In this document: one piece after another, positions 9,436 to 20,224 of the stretch
Layout: every line of letters begins with the position of its first letter
How positions within the stretch are numbered: the first letter of the stretch is position 1
NCBI RefSeq assembly: GCF_037975235.1
Contig: NZ_CP150241.1
Location: forward strand, 186,001-250,000
DNA length: 64,000 nt
Direction: 5' to 3'
Origin: Paenibacillus sp. FSL R5-0341
Lineage (GTDB): Bacteria > Bacillota > Bacilli > Paenibacillales > Paenibacillaceae
Notes under the pieces: generated by a model
What the model was told of the DNA's origin: nothing
Seen by the model: only the letters and a program-made list of their open reading frames with translations
The model's database searches: none
Program-made: the position numbers and the translations under genes

Positions 9436-10980
9436 ATGACAGCTCCAAAACCTGTAGCACTGATCATCATGGATGGCTTTGGTCTGCGTAACACGGTGGA
9501 AGGCAATGCGGTCGCGCAAGCCAAGAAACCGAACTACGACCGTTTCATGAGCCAATTCCCACACACAACACTCACTGCTTGCGGTGAAGCTGTAGGTTTG
9601 CCAGAAGGGCAAATGGGAAATTCCGAGGTAGGTCACCTGAACATTGGTGCCGGCCGGATCGTATACCAGGATTTGACCCGTATCTCCAAATCCATTCGTG
9701 ACGGCGAGTTCTACGACAATGAAACACTTGTCAAAGCTGTTCGCGAAGCGAAACAAAGCGGCAAAAAGCTTCATCTCTACGGCTTGTTGTCCGATGGCGG
9801 CGTACATAGTCACATCGACCACCTGTTTGCTATGCTGGATCTGGCTAAAAAAGAAGGAATGAACGATGTATATATTCATGCCTTCATGGATGGCCGTGAT
9901 GTTATGCCAGACAGTGGTAAAGACTTCATGCAGAAACTGATCGCCAAGATTGAAGAAGTTGGTGTAGGTAAAATCGCAACGGTTCAAGGTCGCTATTACG
10001 CGATGGACCGTGACAAACGTTGGGAACGGGTTGAGAAATCATACCGCGCCATCGTTTATGGAGATGGACCGAAATACACTGACCCACTCAAAGCGGTTGA
10101 AGAATCGTATGAGAAATCCGTATTTGATGAATTCGTTGAACCAACGGTTATCGTCAAAGCGGATGGTGAGCCGGTAGGTTTGGTAGAGAGCGGCGATTCC
10201 GTTATCTTCCTTAACTTCCGTCCTGACCGTGCGATCCAGTTGTCGCAAGTATTCACGAACCAGGATTTCCGCGGTTTCGATCGTGGTCCGAAGTTCCCTG
10301 TGGGCTTGCACTTTGTATGCTTAACTTTGTTCAGTGAGACGGTTGAAGGTTATGTGGCTTATTCGCCGAAGAACCTCGACAACACGCTGGGTGAAGTTCT
10401 GGTACAGAACAATAAAAAACAACTGCGTATTGCAGAAACTGAGAAATACCCGCACGTTACCTTCTTCTTCAGCGGCGGTCGTGATGTGGAGCTTCCGGGT
10501 GAAACTCGCGTACTGATCAACTCACCAAAAGTTGCAACGTATGACCTGCAACCGGAGATGAGCGCGTATGAAGTGGCTGATGCATGTGTTCGCGAGATCG
10601 AAGCAGACAAACATGACGCCATCATTCTGAACTTTGCTAACCCTGACATGGTTGGACACTCCGGCATGCTGGAGCCTACCATCAAAGCGGTTGAAGTAAC
10701 AGATGAGTGCATGGGACGTGTTGTGGATGCAGTACTTGCCAAAGGCGGCGTTGTACTGATCACTGCGGATCATGGTAACGCGGATATGGTGTTCGATGAG
10801 CAAGGACGTCCGTTCACAGCTCATACAACGAACCCGGTTCCATTCATCGTTACCGATGCAAATGTAACCCTGCGTGAAGGCGGAATCCTGGCGGATATCG
10901 CGCCAACGATCCTTGACCTGATGCAATTGCCTAAACCGGAAGAAATGACAGGAACATCTGTTATCGCTACCCGTAAATAA
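9436..10980 (+). CDS. gpmI: Phosphoglycerate mutase, cofactor-independent (2,3-BPG-independent)
   Basis: GpmI interconverts 3- and 2-phosphoglycerate using two Mn ions. It has 514 residues. It belongs to the alkaline phosphatase superfamily, with metal-binding IIMDGFG at the N-terminus, the phosphoserine nucleophile Ser63 in [14 protein letters not shown], and late metal ligands in [10 protein letters not shown] and [10 protein letters not shown]. The ATG at 9436 has GAGGGGG upstream inside the end of tpiA, and the longer frame from 9373 would overlap tpiA needlessly. It is the last gene before a 240-nt gap that holds a dispersed repeat, then eno. Confidence 0.98.
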   Translation: MTAPKPVALIIMDGFGLRNTVEGNAVAQAKKPNYDRFMSQFPHTTLTACGEAVGLPEGQMGNSEVGHLNIGAGRIVYQDLTRISKSIRDGEFYDNETLVKAVREAKQSGKKLHLYGLLSDGGVHSHIDHLFAMLDLAKKEGMNDVYIHAFMDGRDVMPDSGKDFMQKLIAKIEEVGVGKIATVQGRYYAMDRDKRWERVEKSYRAIVYGDGPKYTDPLKAVEESYEKSVFDEFVEPTVIVKADGEPVGLVESGDSVIFLNFRPDRAIQLSQVFTNQDFRGFDRGPKFPVGLHFVCLTLFSETVEGYVAYSPKNLDNTLGEVLVQNNKKQLRIAETEKYPHVTFFFSGGRDVELPGETRVLINSPKVATYDLQPEMSAYEVADACVREIEADKHDAIILNFANPDMVGHSGMLEPTIKAVEVTDECMGRVVDAVLAKGGVVLITADHGNADMVFDEQGRPFTAHTTNPVPFIVTDANVTLREGGILADIAPTILDLMQLPKPEEMTGTSVIATRK

Positions 10981-11040
10981 GTTACGCAACAACATATATG
11001 AAATTGGGAAGTTTGGAGTTTACCCGGAACGAAGGCAGCA

Positions 11041-11157
11041 GAAATAGTCTGAAGAAGCGGAGCGTTCGCCTTTATCACATGATTCCAACTTATGACGATA
11101 AGTTCAAAGAAATCAGGGGATAACAGAGATCGGAAGACGATTCTGCTAACGTAGTGG
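11041..11157 (+). repeat. Dispersed structured repeat, copy A
   Basis: This intergenic element lies between gpmI and eno and shares long blocks with four other places in the window. It has a GCGGAGCG-TTCGCC block, then a long hairpin (TTATC/GATAA outside, GATT/AATC and AACTTA/TAAGTT inside), then a second hairpin (CAGA/TCTG with ATCG/CGAT). The arms differ from copy to copy but remain paired. There is no T-tract after the hairpins, so it is not a simple terminator. The reverse strand is open for over 100 codons, but I regard that as incidental. Confidence 0.7.
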
Positions 11158-11205
11158 AAAAGGGAAAACACAAGTGGTCCTAATTTTTAATAAATTTAAA
11201 TTTAA

Positions 11206-12507
<1,302 letters not shown>

Positions 12508-12530
12508 GCTGGATATCCAGCTTTTACGGG

Positions 12531-12559
12531 CAAGCCGGGTAACCGGCTTGTCTTTTTTA
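12531..12559 (+). terminator. Terminator of the glycolytic operon after eno
   Basis: CAAGCCGG-GTAA-CCGGCTTG is followed by TCTTTTTTATT. A smaller palindrome (GCTGGATATCCAGC) directly precedes it. Confidence 0.9.
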
Positions 12560-12633
12560 TTGAAACAGAATAGTGGTATATCGTGCAGATTACGTAGATG
12601 GTGAAATTTAGGGCATTGTATGAACTGCACTAC

Positions 12634-12662
12634 TTGTATCACAACAATAGCTATGTTACAAT
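12634..12662 (+). promoter_or_regulatory. Sigma-A-type promoter of secG
   Basis: -35 TTGTAT (12634-12639), a 17-nt spacer and -10 TACAAT (12657-12662), about 57 nt before the secG start. Confidence 0.6.
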
Positions 12663-12719
12663 TAAAGTAACTGTTTTTATGGTGAGATGTTATGCCCACA
12701 TGGGTAGGAGGTGGAAAGA

Positions 12720-12953
12720 ATGGATATTGCTTTGAAATTGCTGCTCGTTGTCTTCTCGATCGGTCTAATCACTGTAGTATTGCTGCAGCACGGAAAAAGC
12801 GCTGGTTTGGCGGGTGCCATCTCCGGTGGTGCGGAACATCTTTTCGGTAAAACGAAAGCGCGCGGATTGGATCTCTTCCTGCAACGTGCAACGGTGGTAC
12901 TGGGTGCAGGATTTATGATTTTGTCTATTATTGTTACGGTTGTTTCCAAGTAA
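12720..12953 (+). CDS. secG: SecG, preprotein translocase subunit
   Basis: SecG is the small accessory subunit of the SecYEG protein-export channel. The 77-residue protein has two transmembrane helices (residues of about 3-22 and 52-74) joined by the conserved loop with [23 protein letters not shown]. The ATG at 12720 follows TAGGAGGTG at optimal spacing; the in-frame GTG at 12711 lies inside that ribosome site. Its place before rnr, smpB and ssrA is the usual Firmicute order. Confidence 0.95.
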   Translation: MDIALKLLLVVFSIGLITVVLLQHGKSAGLAGAISGGAEHLFGKTKARGLDLFLQRATVVLGAGFMILSIIVTVVSK

Positions 12954-13004
12954 GACTTGGAACTGCTGAGCAATGAATAGCTTAAGCCAATGGCTTCATT
13001 GATG

Positions 13005-13037
13005 AACCTTCGTTTCGTGGAGAAACGGGGGTTTTTT
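13005..13037 (+). terminator. Terminator after secG
   Basis: A 12-bp stem (AACCTTCGTTTC/GAAACGGGGGTT with two G-U pairs) is followed by T residues. Confidence 0.85.
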
Positions 13038-13506
13038 AATAAATTCTTACGCGTCCAAACTTTTCCAACGATTTATTGACTCCATGATTTCGGTCTTCTT
13101 CTCACTTCTGTTCGGTTTTCCTTCCTTAGTGGCAACACACCCCTATCATGTATGGTATGTCCTCGCTTATTCGTTACGCGAACTTACTCCTTATAATGAA
13201 TGTCATGTGTACAGAAAATTTTCGGATGTGGTCGTTTTACAGATGCGTGCAGCACGTGTATTGCATAAAATGTCTGTAGAGATACGTGAAAGCGTGATTT
13301 TAGAGGAGCGCCCGGCAACTGTGGTTTTTTTGCGAGGTACGGATGGGCCGGATTGAATTCGTGTATACTAGGGTATGAGATAGTATGGTTGCACGACTAC
13401 ACTCTTCACGACAGTTACATTGTACTGCATGAAAATGGTATGGATTCCGATACATAAAGAGATGAGACCCGATTACACTTTTATGTTTCCCGAGGTGAAT
13501 ATATTA
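13038..13506 (+). other. 470-nt gap upstream of rnr, no gene supported
   Basis: An open frame of 90 codons (13084-13356) has no ribosome site and no recognisable features. A TATACT near 13364 could be a -10 for rnr, but no -35 at the right distance was seen. In B. subtilis a carboxylesterase gene lies here; it is absent in this window. Confidence 0.5.
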
Positions 13507-16305
13507 ATGATAACAGAACAACAATTGCTCGACTTCATGCGGGAAACCGCTTATAAACCGATGACTTATCAGGAGTTGGAACAGCACTTCGGGCTCGAAG
13601 ATGCAGCTGATTTCAAAGCCTTTTTGATTATGCTTAATACGCTGGAGGAATCCGGTAAAGTTTTGCTGACACGTAACAATCGCTATGGCATGCCAGAGCG
13701 CATGGATTTGGTACGCGGACGTTTACAAGCTCACGCCAAAGGTTTTGCTTTCCTTATTCCAGAGGATCGGGAGCACCCTGATGTGTACATTCACGCCAAT
13801 GATATGAAGAGTGCGATGAATGGTGACACCGTATTGGTTAAAGTTACTTCTCAAGGACCTTCTGGCGGCCGCCTGGAGGGTGAGATCGTTCGTATTGTTA
13901 CTCGTGCTGTGACACAAGTGGTTGGTGTGTTCCAGAGCCATGAGGTGTACGGCTTCGTCATTCCGGATGACAAACGGATTAATCGCGATATTTTCATCCC
14001 GCGTACGAATTTTGCTGGGGCGGTTGATGGACAGAAGGTTGTAGCCAAAATCCTCAGCTATCCGGAGGGCCGTGCGGCAGCTGAGGGTGAAGTGATTGAG
14101 ATTCTCGGTCATAAGGATGAGCCGGGTATTGATATTTTGTCCGTCATCCGCAAGCATCAGCTGCCTGAAGCTTTCCCGGATGAAGTGGTAGAAGAGGCGG
14201 AGAAAGCACCAGACTCCATCACGGATCAAGAGATTGTACAACAGGGGCGCCGTGATCTGCGTGGACTTAACATTGTTACGATTGATGGCGAAGATGCCAA
14301 GGATCTGGATGACGCTGTTAACGTAGAGAAGCTGCCTAACGGGAACTATCGTCTGGGTGTTCATATTGCCGACGTTGGCTATTATGTGCAGGAGAATTCC
14401 AAGCTGGATCAGGAAGCTTATAACCGCGGATGCAGTGTGTATTTGGTAGACCGGGTTATTCCGATGTTGCCACAACGTCTGTCCAACGGGATTTGTAGTT
14501 TGAACCCACAGGTAGACCGTTTGACTTTGTCTTGTGAGATGGAGTTTAACGACCAGATGAAGGTTGTGAAACATGACATTTTCACGAGTGTAATTAAAAC
14601 TAAAGAGCGGATGACGTATTCCAACGTTCGCAAAATCCTTGAAGGTGAAGAGCCCGAATTGCTCGAGCGTTATAAGGATCTGGTTGACGATTTCCATCTG
14701 ATGAAAGAGATTGCTTTGAAACTTCGTGCTATGCGTATGCGCCGTGGTGCGGTTGACTTTGATTTTGAAGAATCCAAAATCATTGTGGATGCAGAATGCA
14801 AACCGGTAGATATCGTGAAACGTGAGCGCTCGATTGCAGAGCAAATCATTGAGGAGTTCATGTTGGCAGCGAACGAAACAGTGGCAGAGCATTTCCACTG
14901 GTTGAAGGTTCCGTTCATTTATCGTGTGCACGAAGACCCGGATCAAGAAAAACTGCAAAATTTCCTCGCCTTTGCGGCGAATTTCGGACACCAGGTCAAA
15001 GGACGTGGCAACGCGATTCATCCACGTGCACTTCAATCATTGCTTGAAGATATCAAAGAAACGAAAGAGCAAACCGTGATCAGTACGATGATGCTCCGTT
15101 CCATGAAACAGGCGAAGTATGATTCCGAAATGTCGGGTCACTTTGGCCTCGCGGCAGAATTCTATAGTCACTTTACGTCTCCAATTCGTCGTTATCCCGA
15201 TCTCGTCATTCACCGGGTGATTCGCGAAGTCATTGAAAATAATGGTGCATTGCCGGAGAACCGTCAGGAGTATTTGGCAGCACGTATGTCCGATATTGCG
15301 CAGCAGTCTTCGGAACGTGAACGTGTGGCGGTAGAAGCTGAGCGGGATACGGAGAAAATGAAAAAAGCCGAGTACATGCTCGACAAAGTAGGCGAAGAGT
15401 TCGAAGGCATGATCAGCAGTGTGACCAGCTTTGGTATGTTCATTGAACTGGAGAACACGGTTGAAGGTCTAATTCGCTTGAGTGCACTCACGGACGACTA
15501 TTACCATTTTGACGATCAGCATATGGCTCTGATTGGTGAACGTACCTCGAAAGTCTTCCGCATCGGTGATGAAGTGAAGATTCGTGTGGCACGTGTAAGC
15601 ATGGAAGAGTATACGATTGATTTTGAAATGGTCGATATGAAACCTCGCGGTGAACGTCCTGGCGGCGGCTTCGGTGGCGGACGTGGCGGTAAAGGTGGAC
15701 GCCCAGCAAGTGGTGGCGGACGCGGCGGTGCCAAGGGTGGACCAGGTGGATTCAGCGGTTCACGTGGCGGCAAAGGCAGTTCGGCAGGTGCTGGAGCCAG
15801 TCGTGGTGGCAGATCAACGGAAGAAAGCAGCAAAGGTGGACGTGGCGGTCGCGGTGGAGCAGCGAGTGCAGGCGCGAGCGCAGGCTCATCCGGTGGCTAC
15901 GCAGGTAAAGGCGGCGGTAAACCAAAAGGTGAGCGTCGTACTGGTGAAGCTGGCGGATCGACTGGCCGGGGCAAAGGTGCGGTGAGCTTTGGTTTTGGCT
16001 CCGGTAAAGGCGGATATAGCTCTACATCGGGTGGATCGGATAGTAGTTCAACCGGTGGACAAGGAAGTGGTCTGAACGGCGGCAGCGGTCGCGGTGAAGG
16101 AAGCTTTAAGTCCGGCAAGGGCGGCGGTAAAGGTGGCAAAGGCGGAAGTGGACGCAAAAACACTTCGCCGAGCGGTGTATTTATTGGAGAGAATGCAACT
16201 CCTGGTGGCGCTCAGGAAGGCGGAGCACCACGACGCAAGCGGAAGAAGAGCAAAGGTGCAGCTGGTAACGGCACGGCAGCTTTTGTACGTAAAAAGAAAA
16301 AATAA
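13507..16305 (+). CDS. rnr: Ribonuclease R with very long Gly/Arg/Lys-rich C-terminal tail
   Basis: RNase R is a processive 3'-5' exoribonuclease that degrades structured RNA and is a partner of the tmRNA-SmpB quality-control system. Residues of about 1-710 give the normal order: winged helix, two cold-shock domains, the RNB catalytic domain ([14 protein letters not shown] with Asp ligands, [15 protein letters not shown]) and a C-terminal S1 domain ([20 protein letters not shown]). After about residue 711 comes a tail of about 220 residues made almost wholly of G, S, K, R and A, with many RGG and KGG repeats, ending in RKRKKSKG and VRKKKK. The total of 932 residues compares with 779 in B. subtilis. 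The ATG at 13507 has GAGGTG 9 nt upstream; an earlier in-frame ATG at 13420 lacks one. smpB and ssrA follow. Confidence 0.95.
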   Translation: MITEQQLLDFMRETAYKPMTYQELEQHFGLEDAADFKAFLIMLNTLEESGKVLLTRNNRYGMPERMDLVRGRLQAHAKGFAFLIPEDREHPDVYIHANDMKSAMNGDTVLVKVTSQGPSGGRLEGEIVRIVTRAVTQVVGVFQSHEVYGFVIPDDKRINRDIFIPRTNFAGAVDGQKVVAKILSYPEGRAAAEGEVIEILGHKDEPGIDILSVIRKHQLPEAFPDEVVEEAEKAPDSITDQEIVQQGRRDLRGLNIVTIDGEDAKDLDDAVNVEKLPNGNYRLGVHIADVGYYVQENSKLDQEAYNRGCSVYLVDRVIPMLPQRLSNGICSLNPQVDRLTLSCEMEFNDQMKVVKHDIFTSVIKTKERMTYSNVRKILEGEEPELLERYKDLVDDFHLMKEIALKLRAMRMRRGAVDFDFEESKIIVDAECKPVDIVKRERSIAEQIIEEFMLAANETVAEHFHWLKVPFIYRVHEDPDQEKLQNFLAFAANFGHQVKGRGNAIHPRALQSLLEDIKETKEQTVISTMMLRSMKQAKYDSEMSGHFGLAAEFYSHFTSPIRRYPDLVIHRVIREVIENNGALPENRQEYLAARMSDIAQQSSERERVAVEAERDTEKMKKAEYMLDKVGEEFEGMISSVTSFGMFIELENTVEGLIRLSALTDDYYHFDDQHMALIGERTSKVFRIGDEVKIRVARVSMEEYTIDFEMVDMKPRGERPGGGFGGGRGGKGGRPASGGGRGGAKGGPGGFSGSRGGKGSSAGAGASRGGRSTEESSKGGRGGRGGAASAGASAGSSGGYAGKGGGKPKGERRTGEAGGSTGRGKGAVSFGFGSGKGGYSSTSGGSDSSSTGGQGSGLNGGSGRGEGSFKSGKGGGKGGKGGSGRKNTSPSGVFIGENATPGGAQEGGAPRRKRKKSKGAAGNGTAAFVRKKKK

Positions 16306-16567
16306 TAAGGCTACAGTCACTTGGAGAGCTGGACTGCAATTAGTTCCTCCAAGTTAAGCGTTAGAGAAATAGTAACTTCAGCCGGTGTATTGTTTCGCAC
16401 AGTCTGAAAGTGGTGTAATGAGGAGGGGCGGCAGAGGTCGCCTCTTTCTTGATTTTAACAGCCGTACTTGCTACAATTAAGGTCTGGCACGTGGTACCTT
16501 GGTGCAACATTGGGTGCGCTGCTATAGAGCATGGTACCGGCTTATTTTACGGAGAAGGAGTGAGGAC

Positions 16568-17050
16568 ATGGGCAAGAATGATGGACAGAGTAAAGTGCTC
16601 GCACAGAATAAAAAGGCTTCCCATGACTACTTCATTGAAGATACGTATGAAGCGGGCATGGTGCTTACCGGAACGGAGATCAAATCTCTTCGTAACGGCC
16701 GTGCGAATATTGGTGATGCGTTTGCCACGATTCGGAACGGTGAGATTCATATTCACAATATGCATATTAGTCCTTTTGAACAAGGGAACCGAAATAATCC
16801 GCTCGATCCAACTCGTACGCGCAAGTTGTTGATGCATAAAGTGCAGATTCACAAGCTGCTCGGGCTGTCGAAACAGGACGGATACAGCATTGTGCCTTTG
16901 AAGATCTATATCCGCAACGGTTATGCGAAGCTTTTGCTCGGACTGGGTAAAGGTAAGAAACAGTTCGACAAACGTGAGACTGCAGCCAAGCGGGATGCAC
17001 AACGTGATATTCAACGGGCAATGCGCGAGAAGCAGAAGGTTGCGCGTTAA
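16568..17050 (+). CDS. smpB: SmpB, tmRNA-binding protein
   Basis: SmpB binds tmRNA and brings it to stalled ribosomes for trans-translation. The 160-residue protein has the OB-fold core with [19 protein letters not shown], the hallmark GTEIKSLR, and a basic C-terminal tail ([23 protein letters not shown]) that reaches into the mRNA channel. GGAGAAGGAGTGAG precedes the ATG at 16568; the longer frame from 16499 has no ribosome site. ssrA lies about 590 nt downstream, so protein and RNA partner are neighbours. Confidence 0.97.
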   Translation: MGKNDGQSKVLAQNKKASHDYFIEDTYEAGMVLTGTEIKSLRNGRANIGDAFATIRNGEIHIHNMHISPFEQGNRNNPLDPTRTRKLLMHKVQIHKLLGLSKQDGYSIVPLKIYIRNGYAKLLLGLGKGKKQFDKRETAAKRDAQRDIQRAMREKQKVAR

Positions 17051-17135
17051 GTGGATTGTTGGGCGTGGAAAGCTGCATCTTAGGTGTAAGTTAGTTCTCG
17101 TATGGAGCTAGGAAGAGTGTTGTACGAGTTAAGGA

Positions 17136-17179
17136 GTCTCAAGGTTTGTCCTGTATTGGGCAAGATTGAGGCTTTTTTT
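17136..17179 (+). terminator. Terminator after smpB
   Basis: A two-part stem (GTCTCAA/TTGAGGC and TTGTCC/GGGCAA with a small internal loop) is followed by seven T. Confidence 0.85.
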
Positions 17180-17637
17180 ATTTGTAGTGTGGAAGGTGAT
17201 TTGATGTGAATAGCTGAAATATGAAGTTGGCTGATTTTTGTTGTGTGTGATTAAGTAAATTGCTAGGAGTATGAAGCTAAGTGCGGTGAGGAATCTAAAT
17301 TATCAGCTGTTGCGTAGTTTGTCAGGGTAGTGGGTAAGATACTTAGGTACAGTTGTTCGTGATCGGATCTGGGTAAACTTTACTTCCGATTGGTGACGCG
17401 GTATAATATGTAGACGATTGAGCCTGTTGTACTGGATAACCTTGCACACATGCTCAGCCTGCTGGAATGTCTTCCAGCAATCTGTACTATTTCGGTGATG
17501 TGTCCTGTGTTATGATTATTCATGTAGCAGACAGGAATGCCGAGTTTGAAAGAAGCATCTTTTTACCTTGGAGGAAAAAGATGTGTAGCACCTTTGCTCC
17601 GTATTCACGGATTAATCCTGGAGCCCTTCTTCATTGA
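17180..17637 (+). other. ssrA upstream region, no gene
   Basis: No protein gene is supported. A perfect 7-bp hairpin (GCTGGAA-TGTC-TTCCAGC, 17461-17478), a TATGAT that could be a -10 at 17511-17516, and a 9-bp inverted repeat (CATCTTTTT/AAAAAGATG, about 17554-17583) stand just before the tmRNA. The last could be part of the 5' precursor that RNase P removes. Confidence 0.4.
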
Positions 17638-17999
17638 GGGGGCGTTTATGGATTCGACGGGGATAGTTCGAGCATGGGTAGCGGGTAGTGGGGACGCGTC
17701 CGCTTCATCAACGCTAAAGCCTATTAAACGGCAAACAACAAACAAACTACGCTTTCGCAGCCTAAGAAACTGTGTGCGTGCTTCTAACCTGCATCGCCCA
17801 TGTGACAGGATTAGGGGCTAACAAGTAGTGGGATACGCTGTCACATCTCCGCCTGGGGTGTGCTGAAGAAGACAATCAGGCTGACCCAACGTATAGCCGG
17901 TTACGGGGCGATACTCGGGTGACATCAAAACTGTGACTACACCCGTAGAAGCTTATGTGTCGTTATCTTCGGACAGGGGTTCGACTCCCCTCGCCTCCA
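17638..17999 (+). ncRNA. ssrA: tmRNA
   Basis: tmRNA rescues stalled ribosomes and tags the unfinished peptide for proteolysis, for example by ClpXP. The 5' acceptor GGGGGCG pairs with 3' CGCCTCC (17992-17998). The conserved 5' block TTTATGGATTCGACGGGGAT and the T-arm GGGGTTCGACTCCCC are present. The tag frame is 17730-17765, encoding GKQQTNYAFAA and a TAA stop, with the usual hydrophobic Ala-Ala end. The 3' CCA is not encoded. The final 82 nt are repeated at 20025-20106 and, degraded, at 24732-24829, which marks this gene as an integration target. A terminator lies at 18006. Confidence 0.96.
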
Positions 18000-18005
18000 T
18001 TAGTC

Positions 18006-18037
18006 AAATCCACAACCGCATCTGGTTGTGGATTTTG
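18006..18037 (+). terminator. Terminator of ssrA
   Basis: AAATCCACAACC-GCATCT-GGTTGTGGATTT followed by T. The left arm (TCAAATCCACAAC) recurs right after the third ssrA-end copy at about 24818-24829. Confidence 0.85.
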
Positions 18038-18100
18038 CGTTTAATACATCATTCATTTAAAGGAGAGTGGATGAGTACGAAGAAGTTTTAAAGTAGATTA

Positions 18101-19027
18101 TTAAAGGAAGTTGCAGTGAATTTGTTTCTTATGAACAGCAATCCCCTTTATAGTTTGAGTACTACTGACTTTGCTAGATGAGCGTTCAATCATTCCAAAA
18201 AAGAATAATTCGACTGTTTTATTGCTTTTCTTTGCAGAATTCAGTTCATTTACAATATTTTTGAATACTGGGGCAAATACTCTTAGTCGGGCGAATGTCT
18301 TAACTTTGTCTTGTGTTCTGAGAGTAATGGGTGTTTTTCTCAGGTTGATTTCATACCAATCGAAACCATCCTTATCTTTTTCAATCTTATCAACACTACT
18401 GAAAATCCCTCTCATCACTATTAAGTCTTTTGGTTTTGGTGAAGAAAATTTGTTATAAAGCTTGTCCCAGTTTTCAAAATATAGGTTCATCCAATTGCTT
18501 GTAACACCAAAGAAACTAAACTCCATAAAATTTATTGATTTATCTTTATCCCACTCATGAGCAACTTTAGCAATTGCTTTTGCGGAGTTAATATAATCCG
18601 ATAGCTTTGTGGTACTTGAAGTGTAGTTACTTCTTAAACTAGTGGATTTATCTTTTTCTTTTTCTTTTATGGGTATGAATTCTTCAGACAAAACCTTCAT
18701 AATGTTAAACTTTAGTTCAATTGGTATGTTAATTCGAATCTTTAAGTTTTTATTAGCAACTACCCCATGAACTTTACTTGTAGGTTTTTTAATGTTTTGA
18801 TGAACATTAGCCTCAAAGTCGCAGGGATTACCATTTACAAGATTGTGTGAATGTCCGTTCTTTAAACGAAATAAATGTGAGATATATACCTCATTTCGAA
18901 TATGTGACCTGACAAAAGTTATTGGCGATTTACAATACTTACATTCTAAATTTGTTCGTAACAGGTTATCCATTTCTGCATCTTCAGATGTTATTATGCC
19001 TTTGATTAAATGCCTTGCTTCCTCCAT
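18101..19027 (-). CDS. Unknown protein with CoiA-like zinc-finger N-terminus
   Basis: I do not recognise this gene. It encodes about 308 residues, AT-rich compared with the core genes. Residues of about 27-75 have a CxxC pair (CKYCKSPITFV) followed by HLFRLKNGHSHN and a later Cys (GNPCDF). The pattern resembles the zinc-finger start of CoiA-like proteins, which often precedes a nuclease or helicase domain. The rest is mixed alpha/beta with no motif I can name. The frame extends up to a TTG at 19066. The ATG at 19027 has AAAGGA 6 nt upstream and is preferred. It sits alone on the minus strand directly after ssrA, in the first segment between ssrA-end repeats, so it is probably cargo of the inserted element. 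Confidence 0.55.
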   Translation of the reverse strand: MEEARHLIKGIITSEDAEMDNLLRTNLECKYCKSPITFVRSHIRNEVYISHLFRLKNGHSHNLVNGNPCDFEANVHQNIKKPTSKVHGVVANKNLKIRINIPIELKFNIMKVLSEEFIPIKEKEKDKSTSLRSNYTSSTTKLSDYINSAKAIAKVAHEWDKDKSINFMEFSFFGVTSNWMNLYFENWDKLYNKFSSPKPKDLIVMRGIFSSVDKIEKDKDGFDWYEINLRKTPITLRTQDKVKTFARLRVFAPVFKNIVNELNSAKKSNKTVELFFFGMIERSSSKVSSTQTIKGIAVHKKQIHCNFL

Positions 19028-19272
19028 GCTTTTTCCTTTTGTTTTGGTCACTGTAGCCATCTCCAAAGGTTATTTAGTGTCATAATTATACTTCAATAGA
19101 GGTAAATCCCTTAAATTGTCGTGTGGAATTGAAAATAATAGATTTATTTTAATAACCTAGGCTATCACATCATATTTCTCAGCATCATGTGGCGACAAAT
19201 TGTAGTTTTGCACAGCCACGGTTCGCCCCCATCACTAGGAACACCATCCGCAGAAACATGGTGTTTTGCTTT

Positions 19273-19677
19273 TTATGTTGTTATCGGATGGGAGTGGGCT
19301 TCAATGATTGCAGCGGCGTGTCCACGGTCGAATTGATGATTAACCATATCCACCGTAAAGTCTTCGGCTTTCTGGGTATTCATTTTAAAATGCAAGCCAT
19401 TGTAACGCAGAAATATAACTAGTGCTGTAAATGCTGTTCGTTTATTTGCATTGTGAAAAGGATGGTTTTGACCAAGTGATTCGAACAAAGCGGCAGCCTT
19501 TTCATAAATAGTAGGATAAGCATCATTACCAAATACCGTAGATTGTGGTCGGTGAACAGCCGATTCGAGCAATCCAGGTTCTTTAACGCCAATATGTTCC
19601 CCTGGACTGTAACGTTGAATCATAGCTACATTAATGGCTATTACTTCCTGAACAGATAAATAACGAGTTTGCGTCAT
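19273..19677 (-). CDS. doc: Doc-type (Fic fold) toxin
   Basis: This 134-residue protein has the Fic/Doc active-site motif HPFHNANKR at residues 72-80, followed by TAFTALVIFLRYNG as in phage P1 Doc. The N-terminal LSVQEVIAIN and PGLLESAVHRPQ segments are also typical of death-on-curing proteins. Doc phosphorylates elongation factor Tu and stops translation. The start overlaps the end of the upstream partner gene by 4 nt, so the pair is translationally coupled. Finding it between two ssrA-end repeats suggests it keeps the inserted segment from being lost. Confidence 0.88.
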   Translation of the reverse strand: MTQTRYLSVQEVIAINVAMIQRYSPGEHIGVKEPGLLESAVHRPQSTVFGNDAYPTIYEKAAALFESLGQNHPFHNANKRTAFTALVIFLRYNGLHFKMNTQKAEDFTVDMVNHQFDRGHAAAIIEAHSHPITT

Positions 19678-19937
19678 CTATCTTTGAGTCCCTGAAGTGT
19701 TTGATCGTATTCCTCGATGACATCGGTCAAAGCGTTCATAAAGTCTGGACTAATTCCTACAGGCAAAGAGACTTTTGTTGACTTCTTAATAATAATTTCC
19801 CCTGAGTCTGGACTAACCTCAATGTTGACTGTATCACCTTGATCCAATCCAATTTGCTTCAAAGCGTCAGTCATGGTTATACCTAGACTGTTACCAAATT
19901 TGGATACTTTTCGCTCCATCTCAACCATCCTTTTCAT
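19674..19937 (-). CDS. AbrB/MazE-type antitoxin paired with Doc
   Basis: This 87-residue protein has an N-terminal SpoVT/AbrB swapped-hairpin DNA-binding domain (ERKVSKFGNSLGITMTDALKQIGLDQGDTVNIEV, residues of about 8-41) and a C-terminal tail (SPDFMNALTDVIEEYDQTL) suited to bind and neutralise the toxin. AAGGAGGAG stands 7 nt before the ATG at 19937. Doc toxins are best known with Phd partners; AbrB-like partners also occur. The pair probably represses its own promoter in the 19938-20024 region. Confidence 0.85.
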   Translation of the reverse strand: MKRMVEMERKVSKFGNSLGITMTDALKQIGLDQGDTVNIEVSPDSGEIIIKKSTKVSLPVGISPDFMNALTDVIEEYDQTLQGLKDR

Positions 19938-20024
19938 ATGTGCTCCTCCTTATCATCATATTCAACTGTTATAACAATTATACAATTATAGACGTAGAAT
20001 TCAACCTATACGGGCGTCTGTTCA

Positions 20025-20106
20025 GGTGACATCAAAACTGTGACTACACCCGTAGAAGCTTATGTGTCGTTATCTTCGGACAGGGGTTCGACTCCCCTCG
20101 CCTCCA
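20025..20106 (+). repeat. Exact 82-nt copy of the ssrA 3' end (attachment-site duplication)
   Basis: The sequence is identical base for base to 17918-17999, from GGTGACATC through the T-arm to CGCCTCCA. Upstream and downstream flanks differ. This is the classical mark of integration at the 3' end of a tmRNA gene, where the incoming element restores the gene end and leaves the old end at the far side. Confidence 0.95.
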
Positions 20107-20161
20107 AGATGGTACTTAATTAGTAAGTACTATGTTGAAGGCGTTTAGAGAAAATCTCCAA

Positions 20162-20224
20162 GAAAAAAAAGAATCAGACGGTGAGCATCTGAATGATGTT
20201 CCACCGATCTGATTCTTTTTTTAT
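20162..20224. terminator. Bidirectional terminator in the island
   Basis: GAATCAGA...TCTGATTC, with an inner GGTG/CACC, is flanked by A-runs on the left and T-runs on the right, so it can work on both strands. Confidence 0.8.

Noticed and set aside
10821-11171. 116-codon minus-strand frame between gpmI and eno
   Set aside because: It is the reverse reading of the dispersed repeat and of the gpmI end. The structural repeat explains it better.
13084-13356. 90-codon frame between secG and rnr
   Set aside because: It has no ribosome site, no recognisable domain and mixed composition, and it overlaps the expected promoter region of rnr.
15640-16300. Low-complexity Gly/Ser/Lys/Arg coding repeats as a CRISPR or tandem-repeat locus
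   Set aside because: The repeats are in frame within rnr, irregular in length and explained as a protein tail. No CRISPR-like repeat-spacer array was found anywhere in the window.
17461-17478. GCTGGAA-TGTC-TTCCAGC as a terminator or operator
   Set aside because: It is a perfect hairpin but has no T-tract and no promoter at a meaningful distance, so I could not give it a role.
17537-17821. 94-codon frame with GGAGG nearby
   Set aside because: It runs into the tmRNA gene, whose structure and tag explain the sequence.
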